Of a stretch of 64,000 bases of DNA, positions 25,855 to 35,321 are shown piece after piece. The notes under the pieces are model-generated. The model saw nothing but the letters and a program-made list of their open reading frames with translations. It did no database searches and was not told the DNA's origin. The stretch lies in the NCBI RefSeq assembly GCF_000982825.1, contig NZ_CP011047.1, forward strand, positions 2,480,001-2,544,000, in the 5' to 3' direction. Source of the DNA: Cronobacter sakazakii (GTDB taxonomy: Bacteria; Pseudomonadota; Gammaproteobacteria; Enterobacterales; Enterobacteriaceae). Each line of letters opens with the position of its first letter. Positions within the stretch are counted from its first letter, which is position 1. The position numbers and the translations under genes were made by a program.

Positions 25855-28152
25855 ATGAAATGGCTTTGTTCTGTGGGTATGGCCGTGAGCCTTGCGCTGC
25901 AACCGGCCCTGGCGTCTGAACCATTTGGCGAGCATCCTCTGACGCCCGAAGCGCGGGATGCGTTTGTCACCGATTTACTCAAAAAAATGACTGTCGATGA
26001 GAAAATCGGCCAGCTGCGTCTGATTAGCGTCGGGCCGGATAACCCGAAAGAAGCGATTCGGGACATGATCAAAGAAGGTCAGGTCGGCGCGATTTTCAAC
26101 ACCGTTACCCGCCCGGATATCCGCGCGATGCAGGATCAGGTGATGCAGTTAAGCCGCCTGAAAATTCCGCTGTTTTTCGCCTACGACGTGCTGCATGGCC
26201 AGCGCACCATTTTCCCGAACAGCCTCGGGCTTGCCTCCTCGTTTAACCTCGACGCGGTAAAAACCGTGGGCCGCGTGTCGGCGTATGAAGCCGCTGACGA
26301 CGGTCTTAACATGACCTGGGCGCCGATGGTCGACGTCACGCGCGACCCGCGCTGGGGCCGCGGCTCGGAAGGGTTCGGTGAAGATACCTATCTCACCAGC
26401 ATGATGGGCAAAACGATGGTCGAGTCGATGCAGGGCAAAAGCCCGGCGGACCGCTATTCGGTGATGACCAGCGTGAAACACTTCGCCGCTTACGGCGCGG
26501 TGGAGGGCGGTAAAGAGTACAACACCGTCGATATGAGCTCTCAGCGTCTCTTCAACGACTACATGCCGCCTTACAAAGAGGCGCTCGACGCAGGCAGCGG
26601 CGGCGTGATGATTGCGCTCAACTCCCTGAACGGCACGCCAGCGGCATCCGACGGCTGGCTGCTGAAAGACTTGCTGCGCGGCGACTGGGGCTTTAAAGGC
26701 ATCACCATTTCTGACCACGGCGCGATTAAAGAGCTGATTAAACACGGTACGGCGTCCGATCCGGAAGACGCGGTGCGCGTGGCGATTAAATCCGGCGTCG
26801 ATATGAGTATGGCGGATGAGTACTACAGCAAATACCTGCCGAATCTTATCAAAAGCGGCAAAGTCACCATGGCAGAGCTCGACGACGCTACGCGTCACGT
26901 GCTGAACGTCAAATATGACATGGGGCTGTTTAACGATCCGTACAGCCATCTGGGACCGAAAGACTCCGATCCGAAAGACACCAACGCTGAAAGCCGCCTG
27001 CACCGCGACGACGCGCGTAAAGTGGCGCGCGAAAGCCTGGTGCTGCTGAAAAACCGCCTGGAGACGCTGCCGCTGAAAAAATCCGGCACCATCGCGGTGG
27101 TGGGGCCGCTCGCTGACAGCAAGCGCGACATGATGGGCAGCTGGTCTGCCGCAGGTGTGGCCGATCAGTCCGTCACGCTGCTGCAGGGCATGAAAAACGT
27201 CGCGGGCGATAAGGCCAAAATCCTCTACGCCAAAGGCGCTAATGTCACTGACGATAAGGGCATCGTTGACTTCCTGAATCTCTACGAGCCGGCAGTGGTG
27301 GTGGATAAACGCACGCCGAAAGCGATGATCGACGAGGCGGTAAACGTCGCGAAGCAGTCTGACGTGGTCGTGGCGGTCGTGGGCGAAGCGCAGGGCATGG
27401 CGCATGAGGCATCCAGCCGTACCGATCTCACCATTCCGCAGAGCCAGCGTGACCTTATCAGCGCGCTGAAAGCGACCGGCAAACCGCTGGTGCTGGTGCT
27501 GATGAACGGTCGTCCGCTGGCGCTGGTGAAAGAAGATCAGCAGGCCGATGCGATTCTGGAAACCTGGTTTGCCGGAACCGAAGGCGGTAACGCCATCGCC
27601 GACGTGCTGTTTGGCGACTACAACCCGTCAGGCAAGCTGCCGATTTCCTTCCCGCGCTCGGTCGGGCAGATCCCGGTGTACTACAGCCACCTCAACACGG
27701 GCCGTCCGTACAACCCGGAAAAACCGAACAAATACACCTCGCGCTACTTTGACGAAGCCAACGGCCCGCTCTATCCGTTCGGCTACGGCCTGAGCTACAC
27801 CACGTTCAGCGTTTCCGACGTGAAGCTCTCCGCGCCGACCATGAAGCGTGACGGCAAAGTGACCGCCAGCGTAACGGTGACCAACACCGGCAAACGCGAA
27901 GGCGCGACTGCAGTGCAGATGTATCTCCAGGACGTCACGGCCTCTATGAGCCGTCCGGTAAAACAGCTGCGCGGCTTTGAGAAAATCACGCTGAAACCGG
28001 GCGAAAGCCAGACCGTCAGCTTCCCGATCGATATCGACGCGCTGAAATTCTGGAACCAGCGTATGAAATATGACGCGGAGCCTGGCAAATTCAACGTCTT
28101 CATCGGGCTGGATTCCGTCCGCGTGAAGCAGGGCGAATTTGAACTGCTGTAA
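25855..28152 (+). CDS. bglX: Periplasmic beta-glucosidase BglX
   Basis: A 765-aa glycoside hydrolase family 3 enzyme, the same length as E. coli BglX. It has an N-terminal signal (MKWLCSVGMAVSLALQPALA), a GH3 barrel with TSVKHFAAYGA and nucleophile motif GITISDHGAIKEL, then the GH3 C-terminal sandwich and a fibronectin-III-like domain ending KQGEFELL. It releases glucose from beta-glucosides in the periplasm. It follows an unusual divergent arrangement with dld and is closed by a clear terminator. Confidence 0.96.
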   Translation: MKWLCSVGMAVSLALQPALASEPFGEHPLTPEARDAFVTDLLKKMTVDEKIGQLRLISVGPDNPKEAIRDMIKEGQVGAIFNTVTRPDIRAMQDQVMQLSRLKIPLFFAYDVLHGQRTIFPNSLGLASSFNLDAVKTVGRVSAYEAADDGLNMTWAPMVDVTRDPRWGRGSEGFGEDTYLTSMMGKTMVESMQGKSPADRYSVMTSVKHFAAYGAVEGGKEYNTVDMSSQRLFNDYMPPYKEALDAGSGGVMIALNSLNGTPAASDGWLLKDLLRGDWGFKGITISDHGAIKELIKHGTASDPEDAVRVAIKSGVDMSMADEYYSKYLPNLIKSGKVTMAELDDATRHVLNVKYDMGLFNDPYSHLGPKDSDPKDTNAESRLHRDDARKVARESLVLLKNRLETLPLKKSGTIAVVGPLADSKRDMMGSWSAAGVADQSVTLLQGMKNVAGDKAKILYAKGANVTDDKGIVDFLNLYEPAVVVDKRTPKAMIDEAVNVAKQSDVVVAVVGEAQGMAHEASSRTDLTIPQSQRDLISALKATGKPLVLVLMNGRPLALVKEDQQADAILETWFAGTEGGNAIADVLFGDYNPSGKLPISFPRSVGQIPVYYSHLNTGRPYNPEKPNKYTSRYFDEANGPLYPFGYGLSYTTFSVSDVKLSAPTMKRDGKVTASVTVTNTGKREGATAVQMYLQDVTASMSRPVKQLRGFEKITLKPGESQTVSFPIDIDALKFWNQRMKYDAEPGKFNVFIGLDSVRVKQGEFELL

Positions 28153-28170
28153 GCGGGTGTCGATCGTCAG

Positions 28171-28196
28171 AGGGCCGGGAGACCGGCCCTTTTTTA
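28171..28196 (+). terminator. Terminator of bglX
   Basis: AGGGCCGG-gaga-CCGGCCCT followed by TTTTT, 18 bases after the stop. Confidence 0.92.
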
Positions 28197-28308
28197 TGGC
28201 CATTGCCCGTTAAAAAATGCCATTTCCCGTCTTTTCCCTTTCCCCCTGAGATTTATCAACTACGCTTTTCTCTTAAGCCCTTAGCGAAGCGGATAAAAGA
28301 GGAAAATC

Positions 28309-29217
28309 ATGAGGCTAAAACTCTGGAGCGCGGCAGGCCTGGTACTGCTGGCGGCAGGCGCGCAGGCGGCCGAGCCGGTGAAAGTGGGCTCGAAAATCGA
28401 CACCGAAGGCGCGCTGCTTGGCAACGTGATTTTGCAGGTGCTGGAAAGCCACGGCGTGAAAACGGTCAACAAAATCCAGCTGGGCACCACGCCGGTCGTG
28501 CGCGGGGCGATCACCTCCGGTGAGCTGGATATCTACCCGGAATACACCGGCAACGGGGCGTTTTTCTTTAAGCAGGAGAACTCTCCTGCGTGGAAAAACG
28601 CGCAGCAGGGCTATGAGAAAGTCAAAAAGCTCGACGCCGAACAGAACAAGCTTATCTGGCTGACGCCAGCGGCGGCGAACAACACCTGGACCATCGCGGT
28701 GCGTCAGGATCTGGCGCAGAAAAACAAGCTAACCTCGCTTGCCGACCTTAGCCGCTATCTGAAAGAGGGCGGGACGTTCAAACTCGCCGCGTCGGCGGAG
28801 TTTATCGAGCGCCCGGACGCGCTGCCGGCCTTTGAAAAAGCCTACCAGTTTAAGCTTAACCAGGACCAGATGCTGTCGCTCGCGGGTGGTGATACCGCGG
28901 TGACTATCAAAGCGGCGGCCCAGCAGACCTCCGGCGTTAACGCCGCGATGGCTTATGGCACCGATGGCCCGGTGGCGGCGCTCGGCCTGCAAACGCTCAC
29001 CGATCCGAAAGGCGTGCAGCCGGTTTACGCGCCCGCGCCGGTCGTGCGCGAAGCGGTGCTGAAAGCGTACCCGGATATGCCGCAGTGGTTTGAGCCGGTC
29101 TTTAAGGCGCTGGATGAGAAAACGCTTCAGGAGCTGAACGCGCAGATCGCGGTAGAAGGGCTGGATGCCGGTAAAGTGGCGTCGCAGTGGCTCAAAGAAA
29201 AAGGACTGGTGAAATAA
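28309..29217 (+). CDS. osmF: Glycine betaine-type ABC importer substrate-binding protein OsmF
   Basis: A 302-aa periplasmic binding protein of the OpuAC/ProX type. The signal peptide (MRLKLWSAAGLVLLAAGAQA) is followed by VKVGSKIDTEGALLGNVIL and the choline/betaine-family stretch SGELDIYPEYTGNGAFFF. It is first of the osmF-yehY-yehX-yehW operon; in E. coli OsmF (YehZ) is a low-affinity betaine system under RpoS. Confidence 0.95.
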   Translation: MRLKLWSAAGLVLLAAGAQAAEPVKVGSKIDTEGALLGNVILQVLESHGVKTVNKIQLGTTPVVRGAITSGELDIYPEYTGNGAFFFKQENSPAWKNAQQGYEKVKKLDAEQNKLIWLTPAAANNTWTIAVRQDLAQKNKLTSLADLSRYLKEGGTFKLAASAEFIERPDALPAFEKAYQFKLNQDQMLSLAGGDTAVTIKAAAQQTSGVNAAMAYGTDGPVAALGLQTLTDPKGVQPVYAPAPVVREAVLKAYPDMPQWFEPVFKALDEKTLQELNAQIAVEGLDAGKVASQWLKEKGLVK

Positions 29218-29246
29218 CGCCACCGGCGTTTGCCTCGGGATACGTT

Positions 29247-30404
29247 TTGTCAATCAGATGCCATAACCGGGTGCTGGTGCTGCTGGCGGTCCTGCTGGCC
29301 GCCGCCGCCCTGTTGCCCTTTTTAAATTACGCGCCGAACCGGCTGGTCTCCGGCGCGCCGCTCGGTCTCTCCGGGCTTTTCCCTGCCGCCGTGCCCGCAT
29401 TATGGGCGCTGCCGGTCTTGCTCTGTTTACTCGCCTTTGTCCCCGGAAAACCGGGCGCGCTGCTGATTCTGGTTGCGGCGCAGGCGCTTTTTATCACGCT
29501 GCTTTTTGTGACCGGCGAAGAGGCGACGCGGCTTGCCGAAACCGGTAGCCGTCTGGCGCGTACCTCGCCCGGCAGCGGCCTGTGGCTGATGCTCGCGGTC
29601 TCGCTGCTTGCCGCAAGCGACGCTATCGGCAGGCTGACGCGCCAGCCGCTCGGGCGCTGGCTGTTACAGGCGCAGATCTGGATTGCGCCGCTCTGGCTTC
29701 TGCTGAGCGGTCATTTTGATGCGCTGTCGCTGCTTAAAGAATACGCCAACCGCCAGACGGTGTTTGATGACGCCACCGCGCGCCACCTGACGCTGCTTTT
29801 CGGCACGCTGGCACCCGCTATCGTTATCGGGCTGCCGCTCGGCATTTTGTGTCACCGACGCCCGCGCTGGCAGCCGGGACTGTTCGCTGCGCTCAATATT
29901 ATTCAGACGGTGCCGTCTGTGGCGCTCTTTGGCCTGTTGATGGCCCCGCTTGCGGGGCTGGCGCAGGCGTTTCCGGCGCTCGGCGCGTTGGGCGTCTCCG
30001 GCACCGGGCTTGCACCTGCGCTGATTGCGCTCACGCTCTATGCGCTGCTGCCGCTGGTGCGCGGCGTAGTGGCCGGGCTCGGGCAGGTGCCCGACGCGGT
30101 GCGTGAGAGCGCCCGCGGGGTGGGAATGTCCGCCTGGCAGCGCTTATGGCATGTCGACGTACCGCTGGCGCTGCCCGTCTGGCTGCGCAGCCTGCGTGTG
30201 GTGGCGGTGCAGACGGTCGGTATGGCGGTGGTGGCCGCGCTGATTGGCGCAGGCGGCTTCGGCGCGCTGGTTTTTCAGGGGTTGCTTAGCAGCGCGCTCG
30301 ATCTGGTGCTGCTTGGCGTTATCCCGGTCGTGGCGCTGGCGGTGGTGCTGGACGCGCTGTTTACGCTCGCCATCGGCGCGCTGGAGACAAAAAGAAATGA
30401 TTGA
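29247..30404 (+). CDS. yehY: Glycine betaine ABC importer permease YehY
   Basis: A membrane permease of 385 aa when read from the TTG at 29247, exactly the E. coli YehY length. An ATG at 29187 would overlap osmF by 31 bases and is less likely. Hydrophobic segments cover the N-terminal half. The transporter domain contains NIIQTVPSVALFGLL and the cytoplasmic coupling loop ESARGVGMSAWQRLWHVDVP. It overlaps yehX by 8 bases. Confidence 0.9.
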   Translation: MSIRCHNRVLVLLAVLLAAAALLPFLNYAPNRLVSGAPLGLSGLFPAAVPALWALPVLLCLLAFVPGKPGALLILVAAQALFITLLFVTGEEATRLAETGSRLARTSPGSGLWLMLAVSLLAASDAIGRLTRQPLGRWLLQAQIWIAPLWLLLSGHFDALSLLKEYANRQTVFDDATARHLTLLFGTLAPAIVIGLPLGILCHRRPRWQPGLFAALNIIQTVPSVALFGLLMAPLAGLAQAFPALGALGVSGTGLAPALIALTLYALLPLVRGVVAGLGQVPDAVRESARGVGMSAWQRLWHVDVPLALPVWLRSLRVVAVQTVGMAVVAALIGAGGFGALVFQGLLSSALDLVLLGVIPVVALAVVLDALFTLAIGALETKRND

Positions 30405-31338
30405 ATTTAAGCAGGTCAGCAAGTTTTACAACGGCGGCACGGCGGTGAAAGACTTAAGCCTGACGTTCGCCGAAGGCGCATTCTCGGTGCTGATTGGCAC
30501 CTCCGGCTCCGGTAAGTCTACCACGCTCAAGATGATTAACCGGCTGGTGGAGCACGACGCGGGCGAAATCCGCTTCGCGGGCGAGGAGATCCGCCAGTTT
30601 TCGCCCGAAGCGCTACGCCGGCGCATGGGGTATGCGATCCAGTCGGTCGGGCTGTTTCCGCACTGGACGGTGGCGCAAAACGTCGCGACGGTGCCGCAGC
30701 TGCTGAAGTGGCCGAAGGCGCGCATTCAGGCGCGGGTGGATGAACTGCTCGCGCTGCTTGGGCTCACGCCTGACGCATTTCGCGATCGCTACCCGCATCA
30801 GCTCTCAGGTGGCCAGCAGCAGCGCGTCGGCGTGGCGCGCGCGCTGGCGGCTGACCCGGAAGTATTACTGATGGACGAGCCGTTCGGCGCGCTCGATCCG
30901 GTCACGCGCAGCGCGCTGCAACAGGAGATGCGCCGCATACATCAGTTGCTCGGCCGCACGATTGTGCTGGTGACGCATGACATCGACGAGGCGCTGGGGC
31001 TTGCCGAGCATCTGGTGCTGATGGATAACGGCGAAGTGGTGCAGCAGGGCACGCCGCTGGCGCTGCTCACCGCGCCGCGCAATGACTTCGTGCGTGACTT
31101 TTTCGGGCGCAGCGAGCTTGGCGTGCGGCTGTTGTCGCTCAAACAGGTGAAGGATTTCATTGAGCCTGGCATGGTCGACGGCGCGCCGGTGGCGGAAACC
31201 TTAACGCTGCGCGAGGCGATGTCAGTGTTTGTCGAACGCCAGTGCGAAGCGCTGTCTGTGGTGGATGCAAACGGCGCGCACCGCGGCGTGCTGCGCTTTC
31301 GCCATCTGGTGAATCAGCGGGAGGCGCGGGGTGAATAG
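30397..31338 (+). CDS. yehX: Glycine betaine ABC importer ATPase YehX
   Basis: A 313-aa ABC ATPase with Walker A GTSGSGKST, signature LSGGQQQRVGVARAL and Walker B LLMDEPFGALD. A CBS-type domain follows at the C-terminus (LREAMSVFVERQCEALSVVDANG), as in OpuCA/ProV-type importers where it senses ionic strength. The start MIEFKQVSKFY at 30397 overlaps yehY; the stop overlaps yehW by 8 bases. Confidence 0.95.
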   Translation: MIEFKQVSKFYNGGTAVKDLSLTFAEGAFSVLIGTSGSGKSTTLKMINRLVEHDAGEIRFAGEEIRQFSPEALRRRMGYAIQSVGLFPHWTVAQNVATVPQLLKWPKARIQARVDELLALLGLTPDAFRDRYPHQLSGGQQQRVGVARALAADPEVLLMDEPFGALDPVTRSALQQEMRRIHQLLGRTIVLVTHDIDEALGLAEHLVLMDNGEVVQQGTPLALLTAPRNDFVRDFFGRSELGVRLLSLKQVKDFIEPGMVDGAPVAETLTLREAMSVFVERQCEALSVVDANGAHRGVLRFRHLVNQREARGE

Positions 31339-32062
31339 ACTGCGCGATCCGCTGCTCTGGCTGGCGCTGCTGTTTGTCGCGCTGCTGCTGGCGATGCCGC
31401 ACAGCGAAGGGCTGTTCCACTGGCTGTTTCCGGGGCTGGCGCGCCCGGTCTATCTTCAGGAAAGCTTTGTCGCGCTCACGCTTTCGCATCTCGGGCTGGT
31501 GGCGGCGGCAGGCGCGGTGTCGGTCGCCTGCGGCGTCGCGGTGGGGATTGCGGTGACGCGCCCGTGGGGGCGTGAGTTTCGCGCGCTCGCCGAAACGCTC
31601 GCCGCCGCCGGTCAGACGTTCCCGCCAGTGGCGGTGCTGGCGATTGCGGTGCCGGTAATGGGCTTCGGGCGCGAGCCTGCGATTGTCGCGCTCATTCTTT
31701 ACGGCCTGTTGCCGGTGTTGCAGGGCACGCTTGCGGGCTTAAGCGCGGTGCCGGAGGACGTGAAAGAGGTGGCGCGGGGCGTCGGCATGAGCCGCGCTCA
31801 GATCTTACGCAAAGTCGAGTTGCCGCTGGCGTCTGGCGTGATGCTGGCGGGGATACGCACGTCGGTGATTATTAATATCGGCACTGCCACCATCGCCTCC
31901 ACCGTGGGAGCCAGCACGCTCGGCACCCCGATTATCATCGGCCTGAGTGGGTTTAACACGGCGTATGTGATTCAGGGTGCGGTGCTGGTGGCGCTGGCGG
32001 CGGTTCTGGTGGACCGGCTCTTTGAGCGTCTGGCGCGGGTTATGAACCGGAATGCAGGATAA
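31331..32062 (+). CDS. yehW: Glycine betaine ABC importer permease YehW
   Basis: A 243-aa permease, second membrane component of the OsmF-YehXYW importer, with the coupling loop EVARGVGMSRAQILRKVELPLA and about five hydrophobic segments. It matches E. coli YehW in length. The last 23 bases lie antisense to the small gene yohO. Confidence 0.94.
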   Translation: MNRLRDPLLWLALLFVALLLAMPHSEGLFHWLFPGLARPVYLQESFVALTLSHLGLVAAAGAVSVACGVAVGIAVTRPWGREFRALAETLAAAGQTFPPVAVLAIAVPVMGFGREPAIVALILYGLLPVLQGTLAGLSAVPEDVKEVARGVGMSRAQILRKVELPLASGVMLAGIRTSVIINIGTATIASTVGASTLGTPIIIGLSGFNTAYVIQGAVLVALAAVLVDRLFERLARVMNRNAG

Positions 32063-32150
32063 CGGTGTAGCCGGCCAGCATAACGCCGCCGATACCGCCG
32101 ATGGCCATCAGGACCATGCCGGTGATAAGCCCGATTCTGACAAATTTCAT
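32040..32150 (-). CDS. yohO: YohO, small membrane protein
   Basis: A 36-codon ORF beginning MKFVRIGLITGMVLMAIGG, with the conserved stretch GGIGGVMLAGYT of E. coli YohO (35 aa). One hydrophobic helix. The ATG at 32150 follows AAGGAGCAACGC, a strong ribosome site. It converges on yehW and overlaps its 3' end. Its position between yehW and mlrA is the same as in E. coli. Function unknown. Confidence 0.88.
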   Translation of the reverse strand: MKFVRIGLITGMVLMAIGGIGGVMLAGYTVILHSGS

Positions 32151-32209
32151 GCGTTGCTCCTTATGTTAACCGCGTAAGTATACGGTGAAGCGCGCCTGTT
32201 AATGAACCT

Positions 32210-32953
32210 TTAAATGGTTTCCGGTTCATGGAGCGAGAAAATGGCGTGGCCCTGCGCATGCCAGGCGGCAATTTGCTCAAGCTGACGCGCCGCGGGCGGT
32301 TCGCCGCACCACACCAGCAGCGTTCTGCCAGGAAAGAGTTCAGGGCGCAGTTGAACCAGCGGTTGCGCCAGCACATCCACCCGCCAGCCTTTTTGCACCG
32401 CCACCCAGGCCGCGAGCCAGATCTGCGTCGCATCCTGATGATTCCAGCCGACCACCAGCGCGTCGTTGCCCGGCTTTTTCCATGCGGATTGCAGACAAAG
32501 CGCGATGTAGTTAATCAGAATGCCGTCGAGCAGGCTTAAGAGCGCATGCAGCGTGGCGTGCTGTAGCTGCATCCTGCGGCGCAGCGGGGTGTAGAGATGG
32601 CGCACCAGCATCTGGGCCGGGTAGTCGCGTCCTAATTCGCTTACCCAGTGCCGCACCTGGCCCGGGTTGCCGCTGCGCAGTTTCGCAAGCAGCATCTCCT
32701 GGCGCTCGCGCCAGCCTTCCGGCTCATCGGCGCTGTCCTGGCTTAACAGGGTTTTGACTTTACTGACCTGAACGCCTTGCTCAATCCAGTGTTTGATTTC
32801 GCGGATACGGTCGATATCCGCCTCGCTGAACAAACGGTGGCCGCCGTCGGTGCGCACGGGTTTAAGCAGTCCGTAACGGCGCTGCCACGCGCGCAGCGTC
32901 ACGGGGTTAACTTCACAGAGATCGACCACTTCGCCAATCGTATATAACGCCAT
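32210..32953 (-). CDS. mlrA: MerR-like regulator MlrA
   Basis: A 247-aa regulator with an N-terminal MerR-type DNA-binding domain (MALYTIGEVVDLCEVNPVTLRAWQRRYGLLKP, then GGHRLFSEADIDRI). The C-terminal domain is non-typical and lacks MerR metal cysteines. In E. coli and Salmonella MlrA activates csgD and so curli and biofilm formation, under RpoS and c-di-GMP control. The neighbouring osmF operon is also RpoS-controlled in E. coli. Confidence 0.94.
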   Translation of the reverse strand: MALYTIGEVVDLCEVNPVTLRAWQRRYGLLKPVRTDGGHRLFSEADIDRIREIKHWIEQGVQVSKVKTLLSQDSADEPEGWRERQEMLLAKLRSGNPGQVRHWVSELGRDYPAQMLVRHLYTPLRRRMQLQHATLHALLSLLDGILINYIALCLQSAWKKPGNDALVVGWNHQDATQIWLAAWVAVQKGWRVDVLAQPLVQLRPELFPGRTLLVWCGEPPAARQLEQIAAWHAQGHAIFSLHEPETI

Positions 32954-33133
32954 ACTGGTTCTCTTCGGGGAATGGTACCCGTTAAATGTAGTAGGTGATG
33001 CACGAACCGGGAAAAAGAGTTTGTATCCTGTATCCCGCAGGCAAAAAGGCGATAACCACGACGCTGGACGAAAAAAGGGGAGATAAGCATCTCCCCTTCG
33101 TTTTATGGCGCTGCTGGCGCGCTGGGCGTCAGG

Positions 33134-35167
33134 TTATTTCACCTGCTGGCCCGGCTTCGCGCCGCTGTCCGGGCTTAACAGGAAGATATCTTTCCCGCCA
33201 GGGCCCGCGGCCATCACCATGCCTTCTGAGATACCGAAACGCATTTTACGCGGCGCGAGGTTCGCCACCATAACGGTCAGGCGGCCAATCAGCGCTTGCG
33301 GGTCCGGGTAGGCGGAGCGGATGCCGGAGAAGACGTTACGTTTTTCGCCGTCCAGATCCAGCGTCAGGCGCAGCAGTTTGTCAGAGCCGTCCACAAATTC
33401 CGCGTTTTCAATCAGCGCCACGCGCAGGTCGATTTTCGCGAAATCGTCAAACGTGATGGTTTCCTGGATCGGGTTGTCCGCCAGCTCGCCAGTCGCAGGT
33501 GCCGCCGCCGCTTTCACTTCTTCTTTGGATGCTTCCACTAACGCCTCCACTTGTTTCATCTCAATACGGTTATAGAGTGCTTTAAAGCTGTTCACTTTAT
33601 GGCCGAGCAGCGGGGCGTTAACGCCATCCCAGGTCAGCTCGACATTCAGGAACGCTTCGGCACGGGCGCACAGCTCCGGCAGTACCGGCTTCAGGTAGGT
33701 CATCAGCACGCGGAACAGGTTGATACCCATAGAGCAAATCGCCTGCAGATCGGCGTCGCGGCCTTCCTGTTTGGCAACTACCCACGGTGCCTGCTCATCC
33801 ACGTAGCGGTTCGCGAGGTCAGCAAGCGCCATGATTTCGCGGATAGCCTTACCAAACTCACGGCTCTCCCACGCCTCGCCAATCACGGCAGCCGCGTCGG
33901 TGAAGGTCTGGTAGAGCGCCGGATCAGCCAGTTCAGCGGCTAATTCACCGTCAAAACGTTTGGCGATAAAGCCCGCGTTGCGCGACGCCAGGTTGACCAC
34001 TTTGTTGACGATGTCGGCGTTCACGCGCTGCACGAAATCTTCCAGATTCAGGTCGATATCGTCGATGCGGGAGGAGAGCTTCGCCGCGTAGTAGTAGCGC
34101 AGGCTGTCGGCGTCGAAATGGTTCAGCCAGGTGCTGGCCTTGATGAACGTGCCGCGCGATTTAGACATTTTCGCGCCGTTGACCGTCACGTAGCCGTGGA
34201 CAAACAGGTTGGTCGGTTTACGGAAACCGCTGCCTTCGAGCATTGCAGGCCAGAACAGGCTGTGGAAGTAGACGATATCTTTACCGATAAAGTGATACAG
34301 CTCGGCGTCAGAATCCTTTTTCCAGTACTCGTCAAAGCTCACGGTATCGCCGCGCTTGTCGCACAGATTTTTGAACGAGCCCATGTAGCCGATAGGCGCA
34401 TCCAGCCAGACGTAAAAATATTTGCCCGGCGCGTTCGGGATTTCAAAACCGAAGTAGGGCGCGTCGCGGGAGATATCCCACTGCTGCAGGCCGGATTCAA
34501 ACCACTCCTGCATTTTGTTCGCCACCTGCTCCTGGAGCGCGCCGGAGCGGGTCCACGCCTGCAGCATTTCGCTGAACGACGGCAGATCGAAGAAGAAGTG
34601 TTCAGAATCACGCATCACCGGCGTGGCGCCGGAAACGACCGATTTCGGCTCGATAAGCTCCGTCGGGCTGTAGGTCGCGCCGCAGACTTCGCAGTTATCG
34701 CCGTACTGATCCGGGGATTTACATTTCGGGCAGGTGCCTTTTACAAAACGGTCCGGCAGGAACATGCCTTTTTCCGGGTCGTAGAGCTGCGAAATGGTAC
34801 GGTTTTTAATAAAGCCGTTTTCTTTGAGGCGAGTATAAATCAGCTCCGACAGCACGCGGTTTTCGTCGCTGTGCGTAGAGTGATAGTTGTCATAGCTGAT
34901 GTTAAAGCCCGCAAAATCGGTCTGATGCTCTTTGCTCATCTCGGCAATCATCTGCTCCGGCGTAATGCCAAGCTGCTGGGCCTTGAGCATGATAGGCGTG
35001 CCGTGGGCGTCGTCGGCGCAGATGAAATTAACCTCGTGGCCGCGCATTCGCTGGTAACGGACCCAGACATCAGCCTGGATGTGCTCCAGCATATGGCCGA
35101 GGTGGATGGAGCCGTTGGCGTACGGCAGCGCGCACGTTACCAGAATTTTTTTCGCGACTTGAGTCAT
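33134..35167 (-). CDS. metG: Methionyl-tRNA synthetase
   Basis: A 677-aa class I aminoacyl-tRNA synthetase, the same length as E. coli MetG. ATP-site motif HLGH lies in YANGSIHLGHML, the zinc knuckle uses CPKCKSPDQYGDNCEVCG, and the second signature is KMSKSRG. A C-terminal tRNA-binding dimerisation domain starts near FDDFAKIDLRVA. The ATG at 35167 (MTQVAKKILVTCALPYANG) matches the homologue. In E. coli it is divergent from mrp; here 7 kb of accessory DNA separates them. Confidence 0.97.
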   Translation of the reverse strand: MTQVAKKILVTCALPYANGSIHLGHMLEHIQADVWVRYQRMRGHEVNFICADDAHGTPIMLKAQQLGITPEQMIAEMSKEHQTDFAGFNISYDNYHSTHSDENRVLSELIYTRLKENGFIKNRTISQLYDPEKGMFLPDRFVKGTCPKCKSPDQYGDNCEVCGATYSPTELIEPKSVVSGATPVMRDSEHFFFDLPSFSEMLQAWTRSGALQEQVANKMQEWFESGLQQWDISRDAPYFGFEIPNAPGKYFYVWLDAPIGYMGSFKNLCDKRGDTVSFDEYWKKDSDAELYHFIGKDIVYFHSLFWPAMLEGSGFRKPTNLFVHGYVTVNGAKMSKSRGTFIKASTWLNHFDADSLRYYYAAKLSSRIDDIDLNLEDFVQRVNADIVNKVVNLASRNAGFIAKRFDGELAAELADPALYQTFTDAAAVIGEAWESREFGKAIREIMALADLANRYVDEQAPWVVAKQEGRDADLQAICSMGINLFRVLMTYLKPVLPELCARAEAFLNVELTWDGVNAPLLGHKVNSFKALYNRIEMKQVEALVEASKEEVKAAAAPATGELADNPIQETITFDDFAKIDLRVALIENAEFVDGSDKLLRLTLDLDGEKRNVFSGIRSAYPDPQALIGRLTVMVANLAPRKMRFGISEGMVMAAGPGGKDIFLLSPDSGAKPGQQVK

Positions 35168-35321
35168 AGTGAGTATTACGTCTTCTGTGGCAAATGGGGC
35201 AGTCATAGTACCCGAATCCACCCGCGTTGAGTACCGCGCGGCGGTAAAAGCGCGCAAAAATGACGATAAACGCTCCTGTTCTACGCTCGCTATACATAAT
35301 GAACAGACAGAATGCGTTAGC

